Positions 18,874-28,776 are shown, counted from the first letter of the stretch. The stretch is 64,000 bases of DNA from CANKHJ01 sp035556495 (GCA_035556495.1 DATMEW010000123.1:13711-77710), one strand, 5' to 3'. A program made the numbers and translations. The notes: generated from the letters alone by a model not told the origin.

Positions 18874-19494
18874 TCAGCGCGAGCTTGCGGTGGCGACTTC
18901 CGGACGGCTGTCGCCGAGCGAGACCCACACATTCTGGTCGGTCTGCGACTGCCGCTTCACGTAACGATAGCCGGTGTCGGACCACAGCAGGATTTCGTCG
19001 TTCTGGTTGTCGAGAATGAACTCGCCCTTGTCGGTGCGCACGGTGAGCACGGCATGGCCGTCGCCCCGAGTGTCGCGCACCACGGTGATGAGCAGCGCCT
19101 CGCGCGGCCAGCCGGCCTGGATCAGCATCTTGCGCTTGAGCAGGACATAGTCCTCGCAATCGCCATAGCCATCGTCCGGATAGGACCACTTCTCGACCGT
19201 GTTCCAGTGCTCCAGGTCGGTCATGGGCTTCACGTTGGTGTTGACCCAGGCGTTGATGCTGGAGAGATCCCGCCAGGCTTTCTTCGTCAGCACCACGTCG
19301 CGCGCGGCGGTGCGGCCGGCGGTGCATTCGCTGCGATTCTCGGCGCAGAATTCCACCCAGCCGATCGGCGCCCGCGAGGCTTCCCCGACCGCCACATAGA
19401 GCGGCCGTTCCGCCGCCGCCGGCGCGATGAAGGCGATGAGCAGCGCCAGTGCGCCGCCCCATCTCATCGCCAGGCTTTTGCCCGTTGTTGTCAT
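18874..19494 (-). CDS. Bacterial transglutaminase-like cysteine peptidase (BTLCP / DUF920)
   Basis: The 206-residue secreted protein has a signal peptide (cleavage near APAAAERP, residue about 28). The papain-like triad can be read: Cys in GYGDCEDYVLLKRKML, His in TRGDGHAVLTV, Asp in FILDNQNDEILLW. The ERPLYVAVGEASRAPIGWVE start of the mature part is typical of this family, related to LapG, the periplasmic protease that cleaves the adhesin LapA. A LapD partner is not next door. Confidence 0.9.
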   Translation of the reverse strand: MTTTGKSLAMRWGGALALLIAFIAPAAAERPLYVAVGEASRAPIGWVEFCAENRSECTAGRTAARDVVLTKKAWRDLSSINAWVNTNVKPMTDLEHWNTVEKWSYPDDGYGDCEDYVLLKRKMLIQAGWPREALLITVVRDTRGDGHAVLTVRTDKGEFILDNQNDEILLWSDTGYRYVKRQSQTDQNVWVSLGDSRPEVATASSR

Positions 19495-19674
19495 TATACG
19501 CCCCAGTCCCGTTTGACTGGAGCAATGTGGCAGGGATGCTTTGAGTTGCCGCTAAGTCGCCATAGTTGTTTTGAGCAATGCTTGAGTAAAACCGGAAACC
19601 ATTTGCGCGATTACTTTGAATAGAATTTGATTCAAATTTTACGCATCGGTTTTAGGCGCGCAGCCCGGTGCCAA

Positions 19675-19702
19675 AACCAAAAGGCCCGCATGGCGGGCCT
19701 TG
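19675..19702 (-). terminator. Intrinsic terminator downstream of the PilZ gene
   Basis: AAGGCCCGC / GCGGGCCTT stem around an AT loop, followed on the minus strand by TTTTGGTTTT. It is the probable end of the PilZ transcript. The rest of 19495-19825 holds no gene; an imperfect palindrome (TTTGAAT...ATTCAAA) lies near 19614-19636. Confidence 0.75.
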
Positions 19703-19825
19703 GACGGGACGGACGGGGAGAGGGGCTTTAAGTTCTGCGCCGGAAAGGTCCATGCGGCATGGCGTTTCGGGGCGAAACGGCGCGGGGAAATCCCGCGGAT
19801 GGCGCGCGTATGGCGACCGGCGCGG

Positions 19826-20443
19826 TTACGTTTCGGTCACGCTGTCTTCGACAAAGTCCGGATGCTGAAGCCGCGTGAACTCCACCGCGATGCCTTCCTC
19901 CAGATGGCGGACGACACGGGCGGGCACTTTGCCGAGACTCACCAGCATGCCGATCTCCGGCCGGATGGTGACGGCGAGGGCGGCGCCGGAAAGCGACAGG
20001 TCGATCAGCCGGCCCGTGATCTGCTGGCCATCCGCAAGCGTGAGCCGCGCCGCGGTTCTTCCCGGCATGGTGCGGTCGTGGCGGCGATCTTCCGGAAGAT
20101 CGAGGATTTCCCGGTTGGCGAGCCAGGTGAGCTGGGCGGCCAGCTTGTCGCGCTTGCGCGGCGTTGCGAGGATCGTCATCGCAAAGCCGTTGTCGATGTG
20201 GCGCGCGATGCGCCCTTCGAGACGGCCGAGGTGATCGACATAGGCGATCACCCGCTCGCCGATCTCCCCGATGACCGGCGCGATGATGGCCAGTCCGCCG
20301 GGAGAGATGTCACGCACCTGACAGGGGAATTCGCGGCGATCCTGCAACATGTAGCGGCCGAGCAGGTTCACCGCCACGCGCTGGTGACGGCGGCGCTCGC
20401 TCGGTGAGCTTGATGTGACAGGGGCTTTTTGCGCGAAGGTCAT
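19826..20443 (-). CDS. PilZ-domain protein (two tandem PilZ-like domains)
   Basis: About 205 residues from MTFAQKAPVTSSSPSERRRH (a GTG start 39 bp further upstream is possible). The first PilZ domain has the c-di-GMP-binding RxxxR in SERRRHQRVAVNLLGRY and (D/N)xSxxG in VRDISPGGLAII. A second, degenerate copy follows: GRTAARLTLADG and LIDLSLSGAALAV. It probably senses c-di-GMP and modulates motility or polysaccharide. It stands alone. Confidence 0.88.
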   Translation of the reverse strand: MTFAQKAPVTSSSPSERRRHQRVAVNLLGRYMLQDRREFPCQVRDISPGGLAIIAPVIGEIGERVIAYVDHLGRLEGRIARHIDNGFAMTILATPRKRDKLAAQLTWLANREILDLPEDRRHDRTMPGRTAARLTLADGQQITGRLIDLSLSGAALAVTIRPEIGMLVSLGKVPARVVRHLEEGIAVEFTRLQHPDFVEDSVTET

Positions 20444-20540
20444 GCGTAACCGCTGCCTGGGAGTGTTCCGCTTGGCGAACACCCTAAGGCTGCATTGTTA
20501 ACGGTGTGTTTAACGGTGTCATGACCGTTAACTTTATCGC

Positions 20541-21236
20541 TCAGGTTTGTCGTCCCCCATCATAAACGATGAAATTGCGCCGCCGCCGGTCGCTGTCGCC
20601 GGGGGGCGGGGGCGGGAGCCGGTCTTGGGCAAAGCGCCTCTTGAGGTGCAGCGCGGGTCCCGTGAGGATTCGCTCGAACGGGCGCGGCTGGGGGCCGATG
20701 GCGAAGAGCGGCCGTCGCGGGTCGATATGAGCGCCCACGAAACGGAAGCCCTCAAGCATCAACTGCGATGCCGGCCGCGCGCCGGACCAGTAAGGCACGG
20801 GGCCGGAAATGGCCAGCGCGCCCAGCATGCGGCTGCCGACATGGCCGTCGTGGCGCAGCGGAAGCAGAAGAAACTCGACATGTGCCGTGCCGCCGCCGGC
20901 GGCTGGCGCTTCACTTGCCGCCGCGGTGGCGGCCCCGACCACGCCGACGCGGTCCTCGGCCACCGAGGCCAGCATGACATCCAGCTCCTCGCGGCTGGCG
21001 GTGTGCCAGAGCCGGACGAAATCCTCGCCCTTGAGTTCACGGCAGAACAGCGCACAGACGCGGGTGCCGGCGAGCCTGAACAGCGCCGGCCGGCCCGGGC
21101 CGCCGGCGAGGATGAAGGTATCCGCCAGCGCGCTCCGGATTGCGCCGGGATCGATCGCGTCCCGGTCGGGTGCGGCCTGCGAGCCGCGCTGCCGATCCCA
21201 GTGGTCGAAGACCTGGCGGATGGCCGGATGTCTCAT
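20541..21236 (-). CDS. PAS-domain protein (PAS_5 type)
   Basis: About 231 residues from MRHPAIRQVFDHWDRQRG; an upstream frame is not conserved-looking. The segment ADTFILAGGPGRPALFRLAG, then TRVCALFCRELKGEDFVRLW, is typical of the alphaproteobacterial PAS_5 family, which binds an unknown signal. There is no output domain, so it may work by protein interaction. The tail is Pro/Arg-rich. It lies about 100 bp upstream of the PilZ gene on the same strand, and the two may form a signalling pair. Confidence 0.85.
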   Translation of the reverse strand: MRHPAIRQVFDHWDRQRGSQAAPDRDAIDPGAIRSALADTFILAGGPGRPALFRLAGTRVCALFCRELKGEDFVRLWHTASREELDVMLASVAEDRVGVVGAATAAASEAPAAGGGTAHVEFLLLPLRHDGHVGSRMLGALAISGPVPYWSGARPASQLMLEGFRFVGAHIDPRRPLFAIGPQPRPFERILTGPALHLKRRFAQDRLPPPPPGDSDRRRRNFIVYDGGRQT

Positions 21237-21462
21237 CTCCACGCCGTGTCCCTGTTGTCGCGCGCCGGCGCAGAATCCGTCCCCCGATGGGACGACTCGG
21301 CAGCGGCCACGTCTCATGACAGGGACAGAGCAGGCGGCGTGCCTTGACAACCGCAGGGGATCGACCGTCCCCGGTTACGTTTAGGTAAGGTTAACAAATC
21401 TGATCCAGGGCGGCTGGGCGCTTGCTCCGCTGCGGCATCCGCTTTATGTCGCGGCCAGCCAA

Positions 21463-22221
21463 TTGCGGAAGAGCCCGGTGGAACCGACCAGACCTGCCGT
21501 TTCGGGACGTGAGCCCGTTCTGAACGTTCCGGCGGTGATTCTGGCCCTCATCCTGGCCTTTGTCGCCGTCCATGTGCTGTTCTGGATGGTCCTGCCGGAG
21601 CGGGAGGCCACGGCCTTTCTGCTCCGCTTTGCCTTCATTCCGGCCCGCTACGATCCTGCCGCGATCCCGAGCGGCATCCTTCCGGGCGGCAGCGGTGCTG
21701 ATATCTGGACTTTCGTCACTTACGCTTTCCTGCACGCCGACTTCAGCCATCTCTTCTTCAATTCCGTCTGGCTGCTGGCTTTCGGTTCTCCCGTGGCGCG
21801 GCGCTTCGGAACGCAGCGGTTTCTGGTTTTCTTCGCGGTGACGGCGGCGGCCGGCGCGGCGCTGCATCTCGCGGTCCACCCCGGGGATTTCGTTCCGGTG
21901 GTCGGGGCGTCGGCCGCTATCTCGGGCGCGATGGCGGCGGCGCTGCGGTTCGTCTTCCATGGCGGGGGTCCGCTCGGCCTGCTGCGGCCGGGCCTGGATG
22001 GCGGCTCCTATGCGGTTCCGGCGCAGCCCTTGCGGGAGAATCTGCGCGACAGTCGCGTGCTGCTGTTCGTGACGGTCTGGTTCGGCGTCAACATCGTGTT
22101 CGGTCTGGGCGGCATCGGCGTGCAGGAAGAAGGTCAGACGGTCGCGTGGATCGCCCATATCGGTGGTTTTGCGGCGGGACTTCTACTATTCCCGATGTTC
22201 GATCCCGTCGGCCGCGATTGA
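21463..22221 (+). CDS. Rhomboid-family intramembrane serine protease
   Basis: The 252-residue inner-membrane protein has a TTG start; the N-terminus is tentative. Six predicted membrane helices are present. Family motifs are TYAFLHADFSHLFFNSVWL (the conserved HxxxHLxxN), GASAAISGAMAA (catalytic Ser), and VAWIAHIGGFAAGLLLF (catalytic His). It cleaves transmembrane substrates within the bilayer. It is divergent from the PAS gene. Confidence 0.93.
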   Translation: MRKSPVEPTRPAVSGREPVLNVPAVILALILAFVAVHVLFWMVLPEREATAFLLRFAFIPARYDPAAIPSGILPGGSGADIWTFVTYAFLHADFSHLFFNSVWLLAFGSPVARRFGTQRFLVFFAVTAAAGAALHLAVHPGDFVPVVGASAAISGAMAAALRFVFHGGGPLGLLRPGLDGGSYAVPAQPLRENLRDSRVLLFVTVWFGVNIVFGLGGIGVQEEGQTVAWIAHIGGFAAGLLLFPMFDPVGRD

Positions 22222-22372
22222 CGCGCGCGGAGCGCGGGTTTGGTTCCATTCTGCGGCCTGCGGAATTGCAGGCCAGCATTCGCGCGCATGCATTGGCACG
22301 CGCGTGCGTTGTGTTAGCATCCCAATCAACTTCCGTATGTTGACGTGAGACGGAAGGACAAGGGAGGCAAAC

Positions 22373-22804
22373 ATGACCGTGAAGGTTATTCTTGGCGAGA
22401 AGGGCCGCGATGTTGTGACCATTGCGCCATCGGCCACTCTTCAGCAGGCCGCTTCGCTCATGACGGCGCGCCGCATCGGAGCGCTTGTCGTGCTCGGCGC
22501 CGACCAGCGCGTGGTCGGCATCATCTCGGAGCGGGACATCGTTACGGAAATCGCTGAGCGGGGCGCGGCAACGCTCGATGAGCCGGTGTCCGGCTGCATG
22601 ACGCGTGAAGTCATCACGGTCTCGGAGACCCTTGCGACGGAAGAACTGATGGAGGTCATGACGCAGCGCAAGGTGCGCCATCTGCCGGTTCTCGAACACG
22701 AACGGCTGGTGGGGATCATCTCCATCGGAGACGTCGTCAAGCGGCGCGTCACCGATATGGAGCAGGAATCCGCCGCGCTACAGGCTTACATCCGCTCCGC
22801 CTGA
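22373..22804 (+). CDS. CBS-domain pair protein
   Basis: The 143-residue cytoplasmic protein is made of two CBS domains that fold as a Bateman module and usually bind adenosyl ligands. The first ends VVGIISERDIVTEIAERG, the second LVGIISIGDVVKRRV. A good Shine-Dalgarno (AAGGGAGG) precedes the ATG. It resembles the stress-related CBS proteins common in Rhizobiales. The hairpin TGGACGGG...CCCGTCCA at 22814-22839 follows but lacks a T tract. Confidence 0.93.
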   Translation: MTVKVILGEKGRDVVTIAPSATLQQAASLMTARRIGALVVLGADQRVVGIISERDIVTEIAERGAATLDEPVSGCMTREVITVSETLATEELMEVMTQRKVRHLPVLEHERLVGIISIGDVVKRRVTDMEQESAALQAYIRSA

Positions 22805-23128
22805 GACGGATCGTGGACGGGCGGCCCGGCTACCCGTCCACAAGCTTTGACCGATGCGGCTTGCGGTAGCAACCGCGATGCGCCGAAGCCTCGGCTTTGA
22901 TGGAAACATCGAATGATGATTGAAGCATCGAAGCAAGCCGGGGCTTTATTTCTTCGGTTTATTTCTTTGCAGCGTTTTCCTGACGCGATCCGCCTTGCTT
23001 CAAAGCGTTAGCGCTGTTCGCGGCAGCCGGCCACGAAAGTCGATCTCGCGAGAGCCGATCTTGCGAGCGGACGATCACCGAAGCCGGTGCTCGCGCGGGC
23101 CATGCTCACCCAGGCGCTTCTCAATGGG
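22805..23128. other. Intergenic gap, no gene seen
   Basis: 324 bp between the convergent CBS and patatin genes. It contains the CBS-side hairpin (22814-22839), a short AAGCC-GG-GGCTT hairpin near 22935-22950, and several degenerate CTTCAAAGCG/GCGTTAGCG-type segments that resemble extragenic repeats. No credible coding frame. Confidence 0.5.
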
Positions 23129-24121
23129 TCACCCAAGAGCTTCCATGGCCTGGGTGATGGCTTCCATCGCGCGCTCGGTCGCTTCGGCGCCCTGGGCGAT
23201 GGCCTCTTCGGCGCGGTTGAACTCGAACATCGCGATGGGGCCGAGGCGCGGCTGGATCATGATGTCCGGCGGATCGCCGGCGAGGCGCGCGCGCGTGATG
23301 CGATCCTGCATCACGTTATAGGCGTCGATCATCACCGCCGGGATTCCGGGTGAGCCGTCGCGGCTGAAGAATTTCCGCTTGATGAACCGTTCCACATTCA
23401 CGATGCCGCGCCAGCCTGCGGGCTCGGGCTCGGGCTCGATATCGGAGACGTTGTCGGCTGGCTCGTCCTCGCCATAGGCGGCGAGGGTCCCGCCGCGGCC
23501 GATCAGGTCCGCGTTGAGATTGACGGCGATCATCAGCCGCGCATCGAGCGAGCGACCGGCCGAGATCGGAACCGGGTTGACCAGCGCGCCATCCACCAGC
23601 CAGCGGTCGGCGATGCGCACAGGCGAGAAGATGCCCGGCAGGGCATAGGAGGCCCGCAGGGCATCGACCAGCCGTCCGCGTGTCAGCCAGACCTCGTGGC
23701 CGGTTTCGAGTTCTGTGGCGACGGCTGCGAAACGGACCGGCAGCTTCTCGATGCGGATGTCGCCGAGACCGGCCTCCAGATGCCGGAGCAGCCGCTGGCC
23801 GCTGATGAGGCTGGAGCCGGAAAAGCTGACGTCGAGATACTGGATGATGTTGCGGCGGGTGAGCGAGCGCGCCCACTGCTCCAGCGCATCGAGCTGGCCC
23901 GCCGCGTAGCAGCCGCCGACCACCGCGCCGATGGAGGTGCCGGTGATCACATCAGGCTTGATGCCGTTGGCGACGAGAGTCCGGATGACGCCGATATGGG
24001 CGAAGCCGCGCGCCGCCCCGCCGCCGAGCGCAAGGCCGATGCTTGGCCGACGCGGCGTTGCCGTTTGCGAAGCCTCCACGGCTCGATCGCCCCGGACATG
24101 GCCGAGAAAGCTACCCAACAA
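23129..24121 (-). CDS. Patatin-like phospholipase family protein
   Basis: The 330-residue protein has a Ser/Asp dyad. The glycine-rich oxyanion loop is GLALGGGAARGFAHIGV near residue 30, the Ser is in GTSIGAVVGGCYA, and the Asp in WLVDGALVNPVP. It acts as a lipid acyl hydrolase, similar to the RssA/NTE-like subgroup. The C-terminus (from about residue 240) is helical and follows a stretch rich in Glu and Pro. It is convergent with the CBS gene. Confidence 0.93.
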   Translation of the reverse strand: MLGSFLGHVRGDRAVEASQTATPRRPSIGLALGGGAARGFAHIGVIRTLVANGIKPDVITGTSIGAVVGGCYAAGQLDALEQWARSLTRRNIIQYLDVSFSGSSLISGQRLLRHLEAGLGDIRIEKLPVRFAAVATELETGHEVWLTRGRLVDALRASYALPGIFSPVRIADRWLVDGALVNPVPISAGRSLDARLMIAVNLNADLIGRGGTLAAYGEDEPADNVSDIEPEPEPAGWRGIVNVERFIKRKFFSRDGSPGIPAVMIDAYNVMQDRITRARLAGDPPDIMIQPRLGPIAMFEFNRAEEAIAQGAEATERAMEAITQAMEALG

Positions 24122-24294
24122 GACCCCATATCCTCCGTGTCTGCATCATCGGTTCCAAGACATGACGAGACAAGGGCCTGTTCTATACATGTTGACGCGG
24201 GCAGCCATCGCCTTAACGCATGGACGGGCGGTTGTCCGGATTGCGGCGCTTTTCGCGGCTTGAAATCGCCGCGATTCCGGAACACAACCCGCCC

Positions 24295-25335
24295 ATGATC
24301 GCAAAGGCTGCCCTCTGTCGCCCCATGTCGCTGGCGGCGCTGACACTTGCCTTGGCCACGGGTGTCCTGCCGGCCCTTGCGCAGATGGGGCCGGGCGGCG
24401 CCGCGGCCTTTACGGGCGCGCCCTCCGGTGGCGCTCCGGGGTTCAGCCCGGACTCGCCGATCCAGAATCTTGCTCCGCCGGCCGGCGTGCTGGCTCCGGC
24501 GCCGCTTCAGCCGCCTCAGTTTCCCGATGCGCCCCCGCAGCAGGCGTTGCCGCCGGTGCCGAGCGGGCAGGGCATGCTGACCATGGCCGCCCGTTTCGGC
24601 CGCGACCAGCCGACCATCACCGGCGGGCTGGTCTGGCGGATCTATGACGGCCGGGCCGAGCCGAACGGCAGCTTCAAGCTCATTCGGGAAGAAAAAGCGG
24701 CCGCGCCTTCGCTGGCACTGCCGCCGGGCAGCTATTTCGTGCATGTGGCGCTCGGGCTCGCCAACACCGCCAAGCCCGTGCAGGTGCGCGCCAACGAGCA
24801 GATTCGGGAAACCTTCGACGTGCCGGCCGGCGCTCTGCGTATCGAGGGCCGCGTGGGCGACGTTAAAATCCCGGAGAACCAGATTTCATTCGATCTCTAT
24901 CAGGGCAGCCAGTTCGACGGCACCGACAGCTACGACCGGCGGCCGCTGGCGCAGAACATGTCTTCCGGAGATGTGGTGCCGTTGCCGGAGGGGACCTATT
25001 ACATCGTCTCCAACTATGGCGACGGCAACTCCGTCGTGCGTTCCGATATCCGGGTCCAGATCGGACGGCTCACCGACATCACCGTCACCCATCGCGCGGC
25101 GGTGATCACGCTCAAGCTGGTCGGCCAGAGCGGCGGCGAGGCGCTCGCGAATACCGCATGGTCCGTCATCACGCCCGGCGGCGACGTCATCAAGGAAGCC
25201 ATCGGCGCCTTTCCGCGCTTCGTGCTGGCGGAGGGTGAATACCGCGCCCTTGCCCGCAACGAGGGCAAGATGTTCGAGCATGAATTCCGCGTCATCACCG
25301 GTGTCGATGGCGAGGTCGAGGTGCTGGCGCGTTAG
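24295..25335 (+). CDS. Secreted protein of unknown function with Pro/Gly-rich N-terminus
   Basis: The 346-residue protein has a signal peptide (MIAKAALCRPMSLAALTLAL, cleavage near PALAQ). A Pro/Gly/Ala-rich linker follows (APSGGAPGF, APPAGVLAPAPLQPPQ), then repeating beta-rich units: ITGGLVWRIYDGRAEPNG, SLALPPGSYFVHVALG, GALRIEGRVG, PEGTYYIVSNYGDGN. These resemble stacked small beta-sandwich modules. It is probably a periplasmic conserved Rhizobiales protein; function not known. Start chosen at ATG 24295 because the signal begins there. Confidence 0.75.
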   Translation: MIAKAALCRPMSLAALTLALATGVLPALAQMGPGGAAAFTGAPSGGAPGFSPDSPIQNLAPPAGVLAPAPLQPPQFPDAPPQQALPPVPSGQGMLTMAARFGRDQPTITGGLVWRIYDGRAEPNGSFKLIREEKAAAPSLALPPGSYFVHVALGLANTAKPVQVRANEQIRETFDVPAGALRIEGRVGDVKIPENQISFDLYQGSQFDGTDSYDRRPLAQNMSSGDVVPLPEGTYYIVSNYGDGNSVVRSDIRVQIGRLTDITVTHRAAVITLKLVGQSGGEALANTAWSVITPGGDVIKEAIGAFPRFVLAEGEYRALARNEGKMFEHEFRVITGVDGEVEVLAR

Positions 25336-25374
25336 TGTTGATGCCGCAGCGCCGCAGCGCGGGGTTGCGCCCGT

Positions 25375-26682
25375 TCAGACCCCGCCTGCCTTTCCCGTAT
25401 TTGCATTCGTCGCCAGCGGCAGGAACATCAGCGCCACCAGCGTGATGACCGCCGAGACGGCGATATAGGCGCCGACGGCGCCGGCGCCGTAGGTCGAGGC
25501 GAGCCAGGTCGCGATATATGGCGCGAGCGAAGCGCCGAGAATGCCGGCCAGATTGAACGTCATCGACGAGCCGGTATAGCGCAACGCGGTTGGGAAGGGA
25601 GCGGAGAGCACCGTGCCGAGCGGCGCATAGGTCAGGCCCATGGCGGCGAAGCCGAGAACGAGGAAGGCGAGAATGCCCGGCGTGCCGCCGTTCTGCAGCG
25701 CGCTGGTCCCGAGGCCCAGCAGCAGGATCGCCACCGTGGCGACGATCATGGCCTGGCGCAGGCCGATACGATCTGCAAAGCCGCTGGAGAAAGGCATTGT
25801 CAGCGCGAAGAACACGACGCCGACCATCTGGAGGATCAGGAACTGCTCGCGGCTGTATCCCAGTTCGCGCGTGCCCCAGCTCAGCGAGAACACCGTCATG
25901 ATGTAGAACAGCATGAAAGTGGCCAGCGCCGCGAATGTACCCAGCACCAGGCTCAGCTTGTAGTTCTTCAGCAGCACCAGCAGCGGCACCGCGACCCGTT
26001 CCGCCTTTGCCATGGCAGCGACGAATTCCGGCGTCTCCGAGATGCGCAGCCGGATCAGCAGGCCGACGACCACGAGAACGAGGCTGGCGACGAAGGGAAT
26101 GCGCCAGCCGAAGCTCATGAAATCCGCCTCCGACATCGTTTCGGTCAGGATCAGGAACGTGCCGGTGGCGAGCAGGAAGCCGGCCGGCGCGCCGAGCTGG
26201 GGAAACATGCCGTACCAGGACCGCTTGCCGGCCGGCGCATTCTCCGTCGCCAGCAGGATCGCGCCGCTCCATTCGCCGCCGAGACCGAAACCCTGTCCGA
26301 ACCGGCATAGCGCCAGCAGCAGCGGGGCGAGCACGCCCACGGAATGATAGGTCGGTAGCAGGCCGATGGTCACGGTGGAGATGCCCATGACCATCAGCGA
26401 GGCGACGAGCGTGGCCTTGCGGCCGACGATGTCGCCGAAATGGCCGAACACCGCCGCGCCGAAGGGGCGGGCGAAAAAGGCGATGGAGAAGGTCGCGAAG
26501 GATTGCAGCAGCGCCGTGGTGGAATCGCCGGCAGCGAAGAATAGATGGGGAAAGACGAGAACGGCTGCGGTCGCGTAGATATAGAAATCGAAGAATTCGA
26601 TGGTCGTGCCGATCATGCTCGCGACGAGCACGCGGCGCTTGGAATTGCCGCGCGGAGTGGCATCGTTGGTCATCGGCATCAT
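25375..26682 (-). CDS. MFS transporter, metabolite:H+ symporter (MHS) family
   Basis: About 435 residues with 12 membrane helices. MHS signatures are ASMIGTTIEFFDFYIYATAA at the N-terminus, FGHFGDIVGRKATLVASL (loop 2-3), and RFGQGFGLGGEWSGAILLATE. Members (ProP, KgtP, ShiA) import small carboxylates, proline or shikimate with protons; the substrate here is not predictable. An alternative GTG start lies at 26703. It is downstream of thrS on the same strand with a terminator between. Confidence 0.92.
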   Translation of the reverse strand: MMPMTNDATPRGNSKRRVLVASMIGTTIEFFDFYIYATAAVLVFPHLFFAAGDSTTALLQSFATFSIAFFARPFGAAVFGHFGDIVGRKATLVASLMVMGISTVTIGLLPTYHSVGVLAPLLLALCRFGQGFGLGGEWSGAILLATENAPAGKRSWYGMFPQLGAPAGFLLATGTFLILTETMSEADFMSFGWRIPFVASLVLVVVGLLIRLRISETPEFVAAMAKAERVAVPLLVLLKNYKLSLVLGTFAALATFMLFYIMTVFSLSWGTRELGYSREQFLILQMVGVVFFALTMPFSSGFADRIGLRQAMIVATVAILLLGLGTSALQNGGTPGILAFLVLGFAAMGLTYAPLGTVLSAPFPTALRYTGSSMTFNLAGILGASLAPYIATWLASTYGAGAVGAYIAVSAVITLVALMFLPLATNANTGKAGGV

Positions 26683-26746
26683 CCGAAAGTTGCGAATATT
26701 CACCTTACAACTAGCGCCGAAACCTTTCGTCTTTGTTCCTGCCTCA

Positions 26747-26776
26747 GGAAAACGCCGGCCGCGAGGGCCGGCGTTG
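26747..26776 (-). terminator. Intrinsic terminator of thrS
   Basis: A perfect 10-bp stem (AACGCCGGCC / GGCCGGCGTT) with loop CTCGC is followed by TTCC on the minus strand. It lies 24 bp after the thrS stop. Confidence 0.8.
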
Positions 26777-26799
26777 GAGGATGACCTGTCGGGGCGGAC

Positions 26800-28776
26800 T
26801 CAGGGGAGGCTCGCGGCCTTCTTCCGCTTCAGGTCGGGCGGCAGGGCTTCCTCGGTGAGGGCCGCCAGCGCCTCGTCGAGGCCCATGACCTGCTGGCCCT
26901 GATGCCCGAGGCGGCGAATGGAGACGGCGCGGTCCGTTGCTTCCTTGCGGCCGACCACGAGCAGCGCCGGCACCTTGGCGAGCGAATGTTCGCGGACCTT
27001 GTAGTTGATCTTCTCGTTGCGCAAGTCGAGTTCGACACGCAGGCCACGCGCCGCCGCCAGCGCCGCGACTTCCCGGGCATAGTCGTCGCCATCGGACGTG
27101 ATGGTGCAGACCACGGCCTGGACCGGCGCGAGCCATAGCGGGAAGTGCCCTGCGAAATGCTCGATCACGATGCCGATGAAGCGTTCGATGGAGCCGCAAA
27201 TGGCGCGGTGGATCATCACCGGCATCTTCTTGTCGCTGTCGCTGTCGATATAGAACGCGCCGAACCGCTCCGGCAGGTTGAAGTCCACCTGCGTGGTGCC
27301 GCACTGCCAGTCGCGGCCGATGGCGTCGCGCAGCACGTATTCGAACTTGGGTCCGTAGAACGCGCCTTCGCCGGGATTGATCTCGGTGCGGATCTGATTG
27401 CCGCCCTTGGCGGCGATCTGCTCCAGCACCTCGCCCATGATGGTTTCGGCATGGTCCCATGCGGCGTCGGAACCGACGCGCTTCTCCGGCCGGGTCGAGA
27501 GCTTGATCGTCAATTCGCCGTCGAAGCCGAAATCGGAATAGGCCGAGAGGATCAGGTCGTTGATCTTCAGGCACTCCTCCGCCATCTGCTCCTCGGTGCA
27601 GAAGATATGAGCATCGTCCTGGGTGAAGCCGCGCACGCGCATGAGGCCGTGCATCGCGCCGGAGGGTTCGTAGCGATGCACGACGCCGAATTCGGCGAGG
27701 CGCAGCGGCAGGTCGCGATAGCTCTTGAGACCATGCTTGAAAATCTGCACATGGCCGGGACAGTTCATCGGCTTGAGCACGAACCAGCGCTTGTCCTCGG
27801 CATCGTCGCCGGCGGACTGTGCGGCAAACATATTCTCGCGATACCACTGCCAGTGGCCTGAGGTTTCCCACAGCACGCTGTCGAGGATCTGCGGCGCGTT
27901 CACCTCGCTGTATTCGCCCGTCAGGCGGCGGCGCATATAGGCGATGACCTCCTGGAAGATGGTCCAGCCTTTGGCGTGCCAGAAGACGACGCCGGGGCCT
28001 TCCTCCTGGAAGTGAAACAGGTCCATCTCGCGGCCGAGGCGGCGGTGGTCGCGCTTCTCGGCTTCCTCAAGCTGTTTGAGATGCGCGTCGAGCTGCTCCT
28101 GCTTCGCGAAGGCGGTGCCGTAGATGCGGGTCAGCATCGGGTTGGCGGCGTCGCCGCGCCAATAGGCGCCGGCCACCTTCATCAGCTTGAAGGCGTTGCC
28201 GACCTTGCCGGTCGAGGTCATATGCGGGCCGCGGCAGAGGTCGAACCACTCGCCCTGCTTATAGATCTTGATGGTCTGGTCCGCCGGGATGGCGTCGACC
28301 AGTTCGACCTTGAAGGCTTCGCCCTTCTCGGCAAAGACGCGCTTGGTTTCTTCGCGGGACCAGATTTCCTTGGTGAAGGGTGCATCGCGCGCGATGATCT
28401 CGCGCATCTTCTTCTCGATGGCGTCGAAATCGTCGGGCGTGAATGGCTCGTTGCGGAAGAAATCGTAGAAGAAGCCGTTCTCGATCACCGGGCCGATGGT
28501 GACTTGCGTGCCCGGCCACAGGGTCTGCACGGCCTCGGCCAGCACATGGGCGCAGTCGTGCCGGATCAGTTCCAGCGCGCGGGGGTCGTCGCGGTTGAGA
28601 AACTCGATTTTCGCATCGGCCTCGATAGGGTCGGCGAGGTCCGTCACCACGCCGTCCAGCGCCATGGCGACGGTGCGCTTGGCGAGCGAGGGCGAAATGT
28701 CCTGCGCAATTTCAAATCCGGTGATGCCGTTGGGGAAGTCCCGGCGCGCGCCGTCGGGAAAGGTCACTGCGACCAT
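26800..28776 (-). CDS. thrS: Threonyl-tRNA synthetase
   Basis: The 658-residue class II enzyme charges tRNA-Thr. In order: an N-terminal TGS domain (VAVTFPDGARRDFPNG), the editing domain (RHDCAHVLAEAV, with zinc/serine-editing residues near HGLKS), the catalytic core with motif 2 (GVVHRYEPSGAMHGLMRVRG) and the MNCPGHVQIFKH zinc-ligand segment, and the C-terminal anticodon-binding domain. Full length. Confidence 0.98.
   Translation of the reverse strand: MVAVTFPDGARRDFPNGITGFEIAQDISPSLAKRTVAMALDGVVTDLADPIEADAKIEFLNRDDPRALELIRHDCAHVLAEAVQTLWPGTQVTIGPVIENGFFYDFFRNEPFTPDDFDAIEKKMREIIARDAPFTKEIWSREETKRVFAEKGEAFKVELVDAIPADQTIKIYKQGEWFDLCRGPHMTSTGKVGNAFKLMKVAGAYWRGDAANPMLTRIYGTAFAKQEQLDAHLKQLEEAEKRDHRRLGREMDLFHFQEEGPGVVFWHAKGWTIFQEVIAYMRRRLTGEYSEVNAPQILDSVLWETSGHWQWYRENMFAAQSAGDDAEDKRWFVLKPMNCPGHVQIFKHGLKSYRDLPLRLAEFGVVHRYEPSGAMHGLMRVRGFTQDDAHIFCTEEQMAEECLKINDLILSAYSDFGFDGELTIKLSTRPEKRVGSDAAWDHAETIMGEVLEQIAAKGGNQIRTEINPGEGAFYGPKFEYVLRDAIGRDWQCGTTQVDFNLPERFGAFYIDSDSDKKMPVMIHRAICGSIERFIGIVIEHFAGHFPLWLAPVQAVVCTITSDGDDYAREVAALAAARGLRVELDLRNEKINYKVREHSLAKVPALLVVGRKEATDRAVSIRRLGHQGQQVMGLDEALAALTEEALPPDLKRKKAASLP

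Noticed and set aside
22805..23321. Plus-strand gene in the CBS-patatin gap
   Set aside because: The frame overlaps the patatin end and has no ribosome site or family text.
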